A DNA stretch of 39,080 nucleotides from an uncultured Alphaproteobacteria bacterium (GCA_913031285.1 CAJWEI010000030.1:1-39080), one strand, 5' to 3'; counted from the stretch's first letter, positions 8,769 through 17,365 are shown. The notes: generated from the sequence alone by a model not told the origin. Numbers and translations: made by a program.

Positions 8769-9172
8769 ATGGACAATGGTCGAAATTCGGATGGAACTTT
8801 CTCGAAAGGGAATACTCGCAAACCGAAGGGTTCTAGAAACCTAAAGACAGTTGCTATTGAATCCTTTTAGAGTGACAAGCAGAAGCCTTAACGCAAAAGG
8901 CAATCTCTCAAGCACTTGAGGGTAACAGTGTTGCTCTTAGACTCAGTATGGAGCGTACAGCTCCTCCCCCCAAAAATAATCCTGTCTGCTTCTCTTTGCC
9001 ATCCATGCAAAGTGCAAATGATGCCTCACAAGCTGCTCCGGGCGTTCTTAAGGCCGTGAGTAAACGGGACCTTACTCAAATTGAAGCATCACATGTCATG
9101 GGGTTGATCGACAGCTACAGGCGCACTCTGGAGTTCACCGACATTGAAGTTCTAACAGGCTTTGGAAAGTGA
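8769..9172 (+). pseudogene. DUF5681-type protein, broken
   Basis: The ATG at 8769 reads MDNGRNSDGTFSKGN, then KPKGSRNLKTVAIES. This is the N-terminal basic signature (GNPxGxPKGSRN) of DUF5681 proteins, which are common beside phage terminases and in mobile regions. The frame then stops at a TAG (8868-8870). The continuation lies in another frame after a second stop, TGA at 8873-8875: QAEALTQKAISQALEGNSVA, then SLPSMQSANDASQA and SHVMGLIDSYRRTLE, ending at 9170-9172. So there is one frameshift and one nonsense codon. The last part also loses the usual family C-terminus. The function of the family is not known to me beyond its mobile-element company. Confidence 0.7.
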
Positions 9173-9224
9173 GCTTGTAAACTCTGCGTAAAAGGCTGGC
9201 AATCATTATTCTAAGGTTACAAGC

Positions 9225-9565
9225 AAGCCAAATCCTGAGGCAGAGGCAGCATTTCAAGAGTTAATGTCCTATCTTGATAGCTTGGCTAATCGCAAAGCTG
9301 GTGGTGATAGAACTGCGCAAGCTGAAATTGAAGCAGTATCGGCCTTTCTTAAAAAGAATTGAAGTTATCGCCAACAGAGCTGAAGCACCTCTCAAGAGCC
9401 GCCACCGAGGCTCTGAGGCTCCCTCAGTATGTATCCGTACCTCCAGATACATTTGCAGACTAAATGCGCTATCAAGAAGCTGAGAGATTATTTAAGAACG
9501 TCATGGCAATTTTAGATGAGATAGCGACTAGTAAAAGCAGTCAAGCCTTTCATATCAGGCAATAG
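9225..9565 (+). pseudogene. Decayed gene behind the DUF5681 remnant
   Basis: Three open stretches with protein-like composition follow one another. The first, at 9225-9362, contains NPEAEAAFQELMSYLDSLAN and AEIEAVSAFLKKN. The second, at 9377-9460, contains LPQYVSVPPDTFAD. The third, in the same frame as the second after a TAA at 9461-9463, contains RYQEAERLFKNVMAILDEIA and ends with TAG at 9563-9565. I do not recognise the family. The order suggests one or two small genes once co-transcribed with the DUF5681 gene and now broken by a frameshift and a stop. Confidence 0.45.
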
Positions 9566-9743
9566 CACAAGGGTTAAATAAAAGATACAAATCCAAAGGG
9601 CCGATTAGCATATTTAATTTTATGGCGTTACGTAATTCGACAATAAAGATTTCATTTATCGTTTGGTTTGGGTACATCTTTCTTAATTAACCCAAATCGC
9701 GTGTAATAGTTTTTTTGAAGCAAATGAGACAGTAGAGGTTATA

Positions 9744-11429
9744 TTGGATTTAGCAATTATAATTAGACGTTTGAGGACGATAACAGGATGTTTTTTATTT
9801 TTTTACGTTGTTACTCATTTAATTAACCATAGCTTGGGCCTAATTTCATTGGAAACAATGGAGAAGGGTCGTTCAATTTTTTTATGGTTTTGGCGAAAAA
9901 ATTTCGTTTTTTATTTGTTATATGGAGCTTTGACAGTACATTTTCTGCTTGGTATCTACGCTATTTGTAAGCGGCGTAGTACGAGCATGACGCGAAAAGA
10001 GTGGGTCAGAAATATATGCGCCGCGTTAATCCCCTTTTTTTTAGCAAGCCATTTATCTATTACCCTTTTCGGATCACGGTTTTTAGGATTAAACGACAGC
10101 TATTCTTTCATGATCCTATCTACATATATTTTTGATCCAGTAGGATATATCAGCCTTGCAATAATGTTAATACTCATATGGACCCATGGCTCAATTGGGT
10201 TAATTGGCCTTTTGGAGTTTCGTAGTATCTACTCACAATACAAAAATTGGTTTAATGGATTCATTTATGGACTTCCGTTTTTAGCGCTTGGGGGTTACTT
10301 CAGCGCTTGCCTTGAGCTCATGGCAATTAGCAAAAGTCAGCCAAATGTTGTACTAGAAATTCTTGCGCAAGCAAACTTCAACGGCGATATCGGCAAAGCG
10401 ATAGTATTTCTTTCAGATGTTACTCAGTTCGTAATGTACCCAGGCTTAATTTTATCACTTTTCGTCTTTTTTGTACTTCGTAAAGTAGTAGAAAATAGGT
10501 TCAACTCCATTCGAGTTAGTTACGCTGACGGAACGACGGTAAAAGTGAGTAAAGGCTGTTCGTTACTGGAAGCTAGTCACAAACATGGCACATACCATGA
10601 GTCGGTCTGTGGGGGGAGAGGTCGATGCACTACATGTCGAGTTAGAGTAATGTCTTCTTTAAACGACATACCTAAACCTAATTTTATAGAGCAAAAAGTT
10701 ATAGATAGGTTAAATTTTGACCCCACGATACGGTTGGCTTGCCAGCTCAGGCCGGAGGTAAATATTGAGATCAATCCCATAATAAGCTTGGTTGGAAATG
10801 AAAAAAATAAGCTTTTATTTTCCAACCAAAAAAATCTCTCAGGTATGGAGGCCGAAACTGTAATCTTATTCTGTGATTTGCGGGGCTTTACAAAGCTTTC
10901 CGATAACAGACTGCCATTTGACGTAGTTTTTATACTTAATAAGTATTTCAAATTAGTTACTGAAGCTGTTGAGGGCAATGACGGTCGCATAGATAAGTTT
11001 ATTGGCGATGGCGTCATGGCAATTTTTGATAAATCTGAAACACAATCAGATCGCTGCAAAAATTCTCTAAAGGCAGCTGCTGAGATATCAAAAAGCTTGC
11101 AAAATTTAAATGTTGAGTTGGCTAACGAAAATATTGATCCGCTAAAAATTGGTATAGGCATCCATGCAGGAACCGCCATTTTAGGTAAAATGGGCTATGG
11201 GATGGCAAGTAGCGAAACTGCAATCGGCGATACAGTCAACGTAGCAAGTCGTTTGGAGCAACTTACAAAGAGTTATTCATGCGAATTGATGTTCTCAAAT
11301 ACGGTAGCTGAAAGTGCTAACCTTAATGTCGACATGCTTCAGTCCATCAAAACTGAAATAAGGGGGAAAAAAGGTACTTTGAATGCGTTCTACTGCCAAC
11401 ACGCTGCTGAACCTTTGCTTACTCTTTAG
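9744..11429 (+). CDS. Membrane adenylate cyclase with [2Fe-2S] domain
   Basis: Class III nucleotide cyclase of 561 residues in three parts. Residues 1-250 form about six membrane helices with His25, His29, His66, His103 and His148 in or near them, reminiscent of succinate dehydrogenase cytochrome b anchors. Residues 255-350 are a plant/adrenodoxin-type ferredoxin domain with Cys289-x5-Cys295-x2-Cys298 and a distal Cys333. Residues 370-550 are the cyclase: Asp378 and Asp422 for metals, Lys418 and Thr492 at the base-selecting positions (the Lys/Thr pattern of class IIIb adenylate cyclases), and Asn499 and Arg503 in NVASR. It should make cAMP under control of membrane redox state. From memory, the S. 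meliloti CyaC anchor binds haem b; transfer of that role here is inference. The start is TTG, with AGAGG 5 bases upstream. All key residues are intact in an otherwise decaying region. It converges with the next gene, overlapping it by 4 bases. Confidence 0.85.
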   Translation: MDLAIIIRRLRTITGCFLFFYVVTHLINHSLGLISLETMEKGRSIFLWFWRKNFVFYLLYGALTVHFLLGIYAICKRRSTSMTRKEWVRNICAALIPFFLASHLSITLFGSRFLGLNDSYSFMILSTYIFDPVGYISLAIMLILIWTHGSIGLIGLLEFRSIYSQYKNWFNGFIYGLPFLALGGYFSACLELMAISKSQPNVVLEILAQANFNGDIGKAIVFLSDVTQFVMYPGLILSLFVFFVLRKVVENRFNSIRVSYADGTTVKVSKGCSLLEASHKHGTYHESVCGGRGRCTTCRVRVMSSLNDIPKPNFIEQKVIDRLNFDPTIRLACQLRPEVNIEINPIISLVGNEKNKLLFSNQKNLSGMEAETVILFCDLRGFTKLSDNRLPFDVVFILNKYFKLVTEAVEGNDGRIDKFIGDGVMAIFDKSETQSDRCKNSLKAAAEISKSLQNLNVELANENIDPLKIGIGIHAGTAILGKMGYGMASSETAIGDTVNVASRLEQLTKSYSCELMFSNTVAESANLNVDMLQSIKTEIRGKKGTLNAFYCQHAAEPLLTL

Positions 11430-12268
11430 TATTCCCACTCAGACGGAGCGCTCGGAACTTTGACACCAGATGTATTGACTTTTCCTCCAGTAAGGTTGGA
11501 TTCCAAAATATCTGATAGAATTTGAGTATCAACGAACATTTTCAAACTACAGAGGTTTTTGTTCCAAAGCTTATTATCTATTTTTTGAAAAAGCTTGTCC
11601 AAGTTAGGAGTCTTATTATCAGTCATTTTTGTATAGAGTATATTACTTGCTTTTTCAAACACTGAGAGCCTGTCTGAGCTATTGTAATCCTCATATACGC
11701 TAGTCTTAGCGGAAATAGAGTTTTGTCGTTGATAGAGTTGAAAATTTGCTATCAAACTTGAACCTGAATGAGGGCCATATCCACTTAAAGGTGTCTTCAT
11801 TAAGCTATAGTTTTGACCATTAGACATCCAATGATACCCTTCAGGAGGAGCAACCCCCAATGATAAAGCCTCAGTATCGATTTCAATTTTATTGGCTGCT
11901 TTTTTAGTTTGGGGCAAGTATAATGGAAATGCTGGAATTTTCGCAGTCAAACTTGATCCAGCGTGTTGGGAGTAACCACTACTAGGGTTTTTCATTAAGG
12001 TGTAATAACCATTGTCTTCCATCCAATGATAGCCTTCAGGTGGAGAGACATCTAGTTTGTTATTTTTTAGGTTGGTTCGCTTACTATTAGAATCATCTAG
12101 CTTCATAATGAAACTTGCACAAATATCTCGTTTTTTAATGTAATCCTGGAAGCTTTCAAATCCTTGAGCTTTTGCAAACTCGTCAAAGCCGCCATCAAAA
12201 GCCACATGATATCCTGAGAACGATTTGGTGGCAGAAAAAAGGATTAAGAATAAGAATAAACGGAACAA
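11426..12268 (-). CDS. Secreted protein with two PPEGYHWM repeats
   Basis: 280 residues with an N-terminal signal peptide (about 1-18, hydrophobic LFLFLILFSATKSFS). Two copies of a roughly 37-residue repeat follow at about 76-113 and 140-176. Each runs PPEGYHWM, a gap, then Y.LMK.P..GY..H.GSSL.A. The C-terminal 100 residues are helical and contain a Cys (LCSLKMF). I do not recognise the family. Short HWM...LM motifs occur in other alphaproteobacterial secreted proteins as far as I recall, but no function is known to me. It is probably periplasmic or cell-surface. It converges with the cyclase gene, the two stop codons overlapping, so a shared promoter is impossible but antisense effects at the ends are conceivable. 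Confidence 0.65.
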   Translation of the reverse strand: MFRLFLFLILFSATKSFSGYHVAFDGGFDEFAKAQGFESFQDYIKKRDICASFIMKLDDSNSKRTNLKNNKLDVSPPEGYHWMEDNGYYTLMKNPSSGYSQHAGSSLTAKIPAFPLYLPQTKKAANKIEIDTEALSLGVAPPEGYHWMSNGQNYSLMKTPLSGYGPHSGSSLIANFQLYQRQNSISAKTSVYEDYNSSDRLSVFEKASNILYTKMTDNKTPNLDKLFQKIDNKLWNKNLCSLKMFVDTQILSDILESNLTGGKVNTSGVKVPSAPSEWEY

Positions 12269-12416
12269 CTACAAAATCTCCAAACCGTTATCAAAAAGTT
12301 CTTATAAAAGATATCAACCAATCGGAAAAGTATAAAGACATTATTGCAAAAAGTAGTGCGAAATGAGTTAGCATAATGCCTAATTGAAACCAATTCTGCG
12401 TTAAAAAATATGATTA

Positions 12417-12719
12417 CTAGGCTTCATCCCTTCTCAATATCATTATTATTAATTTAAAGTAGTATTTATGCTTTAACTTCTCAAAACCATCCAAAGTAGG
12501 GCTCTCTTCAAATGTCTCCAAACGATTTTCGTATACTTCCAATCGTGCAAGACGCACTTATGGGATATTAAGCGGACTTATTATTTCTATCGTTCCACTC
12601 CATGAACTCTCTAATTCCTCACTAAAACGTTTTGAATATGCTGTTGCTTCCTCAGGACATTTGGATAAGGCTTGTCTTATAAATGGACCATAGGACAGAA
12701 TGCGTGTTTTGGCCCACGT
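12417..12719 (-). pseudogene. Possible decayed reading frame
   Basis: In one minus-strand frame about 100 codons are broken by a single TAA (12560-12558). Both sides look protein-like: LSKCPEEATAYSKRFSEEL before the stop, and RLARLEVYENRLETFEES after it. I recognise no family and no start is visible. It lies downstream of the terminase remnant on the same strand and may be another dead piece of the same element. Chance cannot be excluded. Confidence 0.25.
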
Positions 12720-12808
12720 TTACTGAAGAAATAGGTGCCTGAACGACGGATTGTGTGCTGAATAAGTCACATTGACTGTATCCCTCGCGGGTCAAACGCA
12801 AAGGAGTT

Positions 12809-13311
12809 TCAGTAAGCTATATCTGAGATGTGGGGCCGCACGCGGCGTACTAGTACGACCGCGTCCAAGATGGCGAGACTAGGGGAAAGGCCAGGTGCGG
12901 CTCCACTCTCTGCGCTTATGGCTTTGTATTCCACATTGCGAAACAAACCAATCAACATTTCTGGCGAAAATAGAATTCGCACAATTATTGACGGATCACA
13001 TAACAACCTGACCATTTTTTCAGCAAGTTTAAAAACTAAACTGACCTGAGACCACAACCTTGCACCAGACATGATCTCGCTGTTTCTCTTGGCCTCTGGC
13101 CTGACGATGTGAGCCAACAAAACAACGGCAATCAGAGCTGCCTTAACATTCTTTCTGGTAACACTCAGATAAGCACGGCTGGAACAATACGGGTTATCAT
13201 AGCATCCAAAATAAACTGCTTCTGAAGCTTAATGGGCTGACCCAGCTGTGCGCCCTATGGTATTTTGCAATACACCTCAATAAAGGCAAAGACTTTCTTG
13301 CCTCGCGTCAT
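12809..13311 (-). pseudogene. Phage terminase large subunit, N-terminal remnant
   Basis: The ATG at 13311 reads MTRGKKVFAFIEVYCKIP, then a TAG (13257-13255), then GAQLGQPIKLQKQFIL. After a frame change it continues as SSRAYLSVTRKNVKAALIA, LLAHIVRPEAKRNSEIMSGA, LVFKLAEKMVRL and GLSPSLAILDAVVLV. This is the start of a TerL packaging ATPase. The Walker A region (expected RKNGKT) is RKNVKA, and the Walker B end (expected LAILDE) is LAILDA, so ATPase residues are lost. Only about 160 of the usual 500 or more codons remain, and no nuclease domain is seen. With the HNH and DUF5681 remnants it marks a degraded prophage. Confidence 0.75.
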
Positions 13312-13349
13312 TAAGATGTTACCCTCATTGAGTAAAAAGGGAGTAAATA

Positions 13350-13748
13350 ATGACTGAATTAAACGCGCACTCGGACCGGATGGTCTTAGTGTTTAATTGC
13401 AAGGTTAAAAACGCTGAGACATTTAAAAAATGGTCTAAAGACCGAGCAGCAAAATATGTTTATGATCTCGAAGAAGAAAACAGCTTAAGTTATGAATGGC
13501 ACATATCAGATGATGTCACTGAAGCTACTTTGATCGAGGCTTTTGTGGATAGCGACAGCATTATGGTCCGCCTTGGAAACCATGCGGCTAGCCCGCTAGC
13601 GACGGAGATTCATGAGCAGGTGGAGATCACCGGCGTCTTATGTTTAGGAAATGCCAAGCAAGATGCTATAGATGCTTTAACGGCTTGGGGTACCAAATTT
13701 CAATCGCATCACGCTGGTTATAATCGCGAGATTGTTGGTCCTCGCTAG
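13350..13748 (+). CDS. ABM-like (dimeric alpha/beta barrel) protein
   Basis: 132 residues beginning MTELNAHSDRMVLVFNCKV, with GGGAG-like ribosome sequence (GGGAG, about 13339-13343) upstream of the ATG. The pattern fits the ferredoxin-like dimeric barrel of antibiotic-biosynthesis-monooxygenase (ABM) and quinol-monooxygenase-like proteins: a first beta strand, a helix (ETFKKWSKDRA), SYEWHISDD, ATLIEAFVDSDSIMVRLGNH and EQVEITGVLCLG. No cofactor motif is expected for these proteins. The frame is intact with no lesions, unlike its neighbours. It lies between phage remnants on the other strand and ends exactly where the next minus-strand frame ends. The substrate is unknown. Confidence 0.75.
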   Translation: MTELNAHSDRMVLVFNCKVKNAETFKKWSKDRAAKYVYDLEEENSLSYEWHISDDVTEATLIEAFVDSDSIMVRLGNHAASPLATEIHEQVEITGVLCLGNAKQDAIDALTAWGTKFQSHHAGYNREIVGPR

Positions 13749-14048
13749 TTAATGGGCTTGGGTGATCAGCCCAGCAATACCGAAATAATCCAGCGCGGTT
13801 TTTACCTGTGAGTCACCCTTTATAATAGCGTTAATAGTACGTGAATCATAAGCTATTTGGTTGAATGAGATTGATATGAGCACAATAAGCTGACGCCTTT
13901 CCAGCGTATCTATCAAAGAAATGAGTGAGTTGGGTATTTGAGTGCAGCGGTTGTTCTCGACGATCATGCCGACTGCATCCAGCCCAACTTGAGCAGTGCG
14001 AATGTCAGCCTCTGTTCTTAAGATCTTTGCAAGCGGAATAAAGTCCAT
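13749..14048 (-). CDS. Hypothetical protein, 99 residues, possibly truncated
   Basis: Minus-strand frame starting MDFIPLAKILRTEADIR, with helical segments and no signal or membrane part. No ribosome site is seen before the ATG. A separate frame upstream (ATG at 14215, MNKRIDKNSATAAMARFEGV) stops after about 31 codons, and the two may once have been one gene. I recognise no family. It abuts the ABM-like gene, the two stop codons being adjacent. Confidence 0.35.
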   Translation of the reverse strand: MDFIPLAKILRTEADIRTAQVGLDAVGMIVENNRCTQIPNSLISLIDTLERRQLIVLISISFNQIAYDSRTINAIIKGDSQVKTALDYFGIAGLITQAH

Positions 14049-14372
14049 ATAACGCCAGTAAGATTTCGCGCGGGTGCGGATGAAATAACTCCAAATAAGG
14101 TGTCATTTTTATTTCCAAGTTAAACTCTAGCAGGGGGTAGGCCCCTAGCGTCGATAACACCCTCAAAGCGTGCCATCGCAGCAGTTGCACTATTCTTATC
14201 AATTCGTTTATTCATGAATATTTCCGTAAACGCAAAGTAAGTTTAGGGGCGCTGATTTGCAGACCATAGCGTCTAGAGGTTGACCCACCCTCTGCCTGCC
14301 GTTTGCTTAATTAAACCGAATGCTCATCCAGCCATTAATAAATAGTGAGGTCAACATTTGAGAGGTGCTGAT

Positions 14373-14537
14373 ATGCGCGTACAAAGTGGCAGTTTAGATG
14401 CAAATAGCTATGCATCTTCTGTGTTTCAGAAGCGCGAAGTAAGTAAAGCAGTCTTTAGAACAAACAAATCCAAAAGAGGCACAAACAAAAAGTCAGTTTT
14501 ACTTGAAATTAGTCGTGACATGGTACGCGACAGCTGA
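14373..14537 (+). CDS. Small basic hypothetical protein, 54 residues
   Basis: The ATG at 14373 has AGAGG about 7 bases upstream and opens a 54-codon frame starting MRVQSGSLDANSYASS and rich in Lys and Arg later (RTNKSKRGTNKKS). It overlaps the end of the HNH remnant on the opposite strand. No family is recognised. The good ribosome site is the main support. Confidence 0.35.
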   Translation: MRVQSGSLDANSYASSVFQKREVSKAVFRTNKSKRGTNKKSVLLEISRDMVRDS

Positions 14538-14744
14538 GCACCGGTGGCAGCGTCCATCGGTTAAGGTGATATTGCGCCATTGGCAGCAATGCAAATCACG
14601 GGTTAGGGTCGTGCAGCGCAAGGTGCGCCACTGTTGTGTGAAGTGATGCTTGCGGTATTCGTCAGCAATCTTGGAGCGTGTTGTAGTGGAAACAATATGT
14701 GTAGTGACTGAGAGTGATAGCCGCCACACAAAGAAACTACCCAA
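14499..14744 (-). pseudogene. HNH endonuclease remnant (phage type)
   Basis: The part RSKIADEYRKHHFTQQWRTL, followed by RDLHCCQW, LTDGRCHRCSAVAYHV, matches the layout of small phage HNH nucleases (EYRKLY..W..LR...L.RD.Y.CQ.C...L.DGR.H..A.V.DH). Key residues are lost: the second Cys of CxxC is Arg, and the Asp-His pair is Tyr-His. The frame ends soon after at FK, before the final Asn/His and zinc ligands. No clear start exists. In many phages an HNH gene lies just before the terminase genes, and here the terminase remnant is downstream on the same strand, which supports a shared origin. Confidence 0.6.
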
Positions 14745-14846
14745 TAGGTGTCAGAGCCGTTAAGGAAGCAAATACAAGGAGTGCCAGAATTAGATCGGGC
14801 ATAAGATTTTCCAATCACCGTACCTGAAGTTGACCAGATCAAACAG

Positions 14847-15026
14847 CTACATCGTGGTGATGCCGTCAATGCGCTTGATCAACCAAAAAATTGCCTTTGT
14901 ACGATCCCACAGCTTAGACTGCTGCACGATTAGCTTTCCCTCAAAAGGCAGTGGCCTTCGCCGCCCGAGTGCTGCCTGTTCGCGCTCAAACTCCAGCATC
15001 TGCAAACTAAGACGTCGCTCACTCAT
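14847..15026 (-). CDS. Small hypothetical protein, 59 residues
   Basis: The ATG at 15026 has GGAG 7 bases upstream (another ATG lies two codons earlier). The peptide is MSERRLSLQMLEFEREQAAL followed by a basic patch (GRRR) and a hydrophobic end (AIFWLIKRIDGI). It has no family I recognise. The length and charge suit a small phage or mobile-element protein, and the HNH remnant follows on the same strand. Confidence 0.4.
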   Translation of the reverse strand: MSERRLSLQMLEFEREQAALGRRRPLPFEGKLIVQQSKLWDRTKAIFWLIKRIDGITTM

Positions 15027-15032
15027 TTTCAT

Positions 15033-15484
15033 TCTCCAGAATAAATCTACGATTCGGGATTAGCCTTTTTTAAATCTCGCTCCATTTTTTTTTTTAATCA
15101 TAGCGTAAATTTTGCCGACGATTTACAACCCCGCTCAGTTCCTCGACGGAGGGGATTGTTTGGAGAGCTTTCTAAAAATCTTTTTCACCTAAATCGGCCA
15201 AATCGATGCTTGAGTGGGGTAAGTTTCGTTCGTTACAAGTGCTAACGGCAAATGACTTTAACTGTCAGAATTTGCAAATTTAACACGAAAAGATGCATTT
15301 GAATACAAGTGCAATAAATCATCAATTTTGCGTAGTTTGATCCCTAGGGAAGTCATCGATTCCCTCCATTACATGGCCATTCTGACCTAGCGCTTAACCT
15401 TCCTTTGGTGCCGTCTAAAACAAGTCAAACTTCTTGATAACGATTGGCACTCAGTTTAAACAGAATTTAAATAAGGAGACTAAA
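15033..15484. other. Region without recognised gene
   Basis: About 450 bases with scattered stops in all frames and nothing I can assign. AAGGAGA at 15472-15478 serves the next gene. No strong hairpin with a T-run was seen. Confidence 0.5.
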
Positions 15485-15814
15485 ATGAGCTTGTTCAATA
15501 AATGGTGGGATGCAGCAAACTCAAAAGATAGAGTTAAAATGGCAGAGTTACTGGACGATAGCTTTATATTTATCAGGCATAATACTGGTGAGAAATGGAG
15601 CAAAGATAAATTTCTTGATGTAATGATGACAGATGTCAGAGATAAGACGGCATCAGAGGGTAGACGTTTAATCTACGAGAATGACAAAATTATAGTTAGT
15701 CATTCGATACTAGATGGCCCAACGGGTAGGAATGCGGTAATGTTAGTGCGCCTAGTAAAAGGCGGGAAAATTATTAGAGCAGAAACTGGTATGACACCAT
15801 TAACTGTTAAATAA
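15485..15814 (+). CDS. NTF2-like (SnoaL-type) protein
   Basis: 109 residues from the ATG at 15485, chosen over the ATG at 15434 because AAGGAGA lies 6 bases before it. The layout is that of the cone-shaped NTF2-like fold: N-terminal helices (LFNKWWDAANSKDRVKMAEL, LLDDSFIFI), then a helix SKDKFLDVMM, then strands with IYENDKIIVSHS, AVMLVRLVKGGKIIRAETG. Such proteins act as small hydrolases, isomerases or ligand-binding subunits. No specific catalytic residues can be assigned here. The frame is intact. It stands alone in the accessory region with no operon partner. Confidence 0.65.
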   Translation: MSLFNKWWDAANSKDRVKMAELLDDSFIFIRHNTGEKWSKDKFLDVMMTDVRDKTASEGRRLIYENDKIIVSHSILDGPTGRNAVMLVRLVKGGKIIRAETGMTPLTVK

Positions 15815-15888
15815 TTTGGGATATGACAGACTGTCGCATCATGATCCAAACGGCAGAGAACTACGCTTTCGCCTTCAGCTAAACGGAA

Positions 15889-16067
15889 ATGGAAAGAAAA
15901 CGAAGACAGCATTAGTGAGCATATTTGCCCTGATCTTAGCAACAACTTGTGCGGTTGTAGGTAAATGCTCCAAGCACAACAACGCAAAATAAGAGGCTAT
16001 GACTTGTGCGACCGGTTACGCTTGGGATGAAAATACCGCAGCGTGCGTGCAAGATGTATCAGCTTAA
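15889..16067 (+). pseudogene. Small secreted Cys protein, broken
   Basis: One frame reads KKTKTALVSIFALILATTCAV (a signal-like segment), GKCSKHNNAK, a TAA, then EAMTCATGYAWDENTAACVQ and ends VSA at 16067. This matches a group of short secreted roseobacter proteins as I recall them: signal peptide, a Cys-His segment, then SCA.G..WD..T..CV. The TAA sits where a CAA (Gln) would fit. The only nearby ATG, at 15889, is two bases out of frame, so the start is also lost. The function of the family is unknown to me. Confidence 0.6.
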
Positions 16068-17118
16068 ACTTACTTATCGGTTGAGCTATTATTTTTGCCA
16101 CAACGCCATCCAATATTCCGCAGAGCCAGCCGTAGGGGGGATAAAACAGGGGTCATCCTTGGAAGAAAGTTAACAAATAACAGATTTTTACTGAAGCTAG
16201 GGGGTGGCTTAAAATTTTTTAGAAAGGGCTGACGTGGCCCGCTGAGTTCTATTGTGGGTTTGATATACTTTTAGGCTAACTCTCCAAGTAAGAAGTTTTT
16301 AAGCAGGTTTTCAGACTATAGGGCACGGTGTCAGGTCAGCATAGTCTTACAGACTGAGGTCAATAAGTCCTACAATTGAGGTCGGACCACCCTGCGCAGC
16401 TGCTTTGGCTGATAAGTGCACACGGAGTCCTATTAAAGTGCGTTCGTGTTAATAGAACGTACACGGTCACTGCCATGTATTACGAGCAATGCGGCACGCT
16501 TGGTACCAAATGACCAGCGGGAATACCGTTACCCTGGCTTGGGTATTTTTTCAATCACTTGCAGAGACTTTGCATTGATGCAGATTAGATCACTCAAATG
16601 GTAGGTAAACCTACTCCGCTCCAGATTTTGCTAGAAGGTGTAGCCATTATTCGTCTAGCTTCTTTCCATTCTTGCGTTCGTGATAGCCGCCCTGGCGCTG
16701 ATTACCGGGGTCTCTCTAGGGTGGTGCATCAGTCTCGGGCAACCATTGCCCACTGATCACATGCTTCAATCTCCTGCAGGCACCAGAGTGCCGTAAGCTT
16801 TACGGGACGTGGGAAATTAGGATTTGATTGGACGCCAGAACCATAGGCCGGTGCTGCTAAACCTTATGCCGACTTCGGTGTCGCTTAGACGCAATTTATC
16901 CATCAATTTCTTACTACAGATTACGAAAAATGGCAGTCAAGTTTGGGATTGTCTCACATCCATGCAACCATTAGGTTTTAATGAAACGGGAGATAAAGAT
17001 TGCTGATATGTTCAAATAGTTTACGGACGCTTTTCAAGCGCAGGACGTAGAAACATACCCATCATGTTTTCACGAAAACCACGAAACGCGTCTCCATTCA
17101 AATGGACGAAAGATTACA
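16068..17118. other. Long region without recognised gene
   Basis: About 1,050 bases, the largest gap in the window. Short open stretches exist on both strands (for example 16824-17006 plus, and a minus-strand stretch near 16440-16620 reading SFGTKRAALLVIHGSDRVR), but stops interrupt them and I cannot name a family. It is probably decayed coding DNA. Confidence 0.45.
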
Positions 17119-17365
17119 ATGCTGAATTTCGATTTTGATCGAACTGTAAAATACATGACAGAATATCAACAATTTCATCAAACCTGTATATATGAAAATG
17201 ATGATATTTTAATATATCGCTTTTACAATCCTGCGCCCGATGGTGGCCGCGAAGCAATACTTTGGTCTTCACAAAAAAAATGAATTGATTTGGCAAACTC
17301 AAAATGGATTAAGTATAGTCACAAAGGAAGAGTGGGAAGTACATCCATTAAATAATCCTGCCTAA
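17119..17365 (+). pseudogene. Frameshifted small gene at an A8 run
   Basis: The ATG at 17119 reads MLNFDFDRTVKYMTEYQQ and FYNPAPDGGREAILWSSQKK, then TGA at 17281-17283, right after eight A's (17273-17280). One base fewer in the run would join it to NELIWQTQNGLSIVTKEEWE and HPLNNPA, stopping at 17363-17365, giving about 81 residues. The two parts clearly belong together. Causes could be a true mutation, a homopolymer sequencing error or slippage. I recognise no family. A TM peptide gene follows after 21 bases, and then a lipoprotein gene, so the three probably form one operon. Confidence 0.55.

Noticed and set aside
12172-12366. 64-codon plus-strand frame
   Set aside because: It overlaps the signal-peptide end of the better-supported secreted protein on the other strand and has no protein-like pattern.
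16440-16640. Transposase-like fragment on the minus strand (SFGTKRAALLVIHGSDRVR)
   Set aside because: The stretch is short and stop-bounded, and I cannot match it to a named transposase family. No terminal inverted repeats or target duplication were seen.
17273-17283. Programmed frameshift at the A8 run
   Set aside because: A -1 slip leads quickly to another stop; only +1 (or -2) restores the frame. An indel or sequence error in the homopolymer is simpler.
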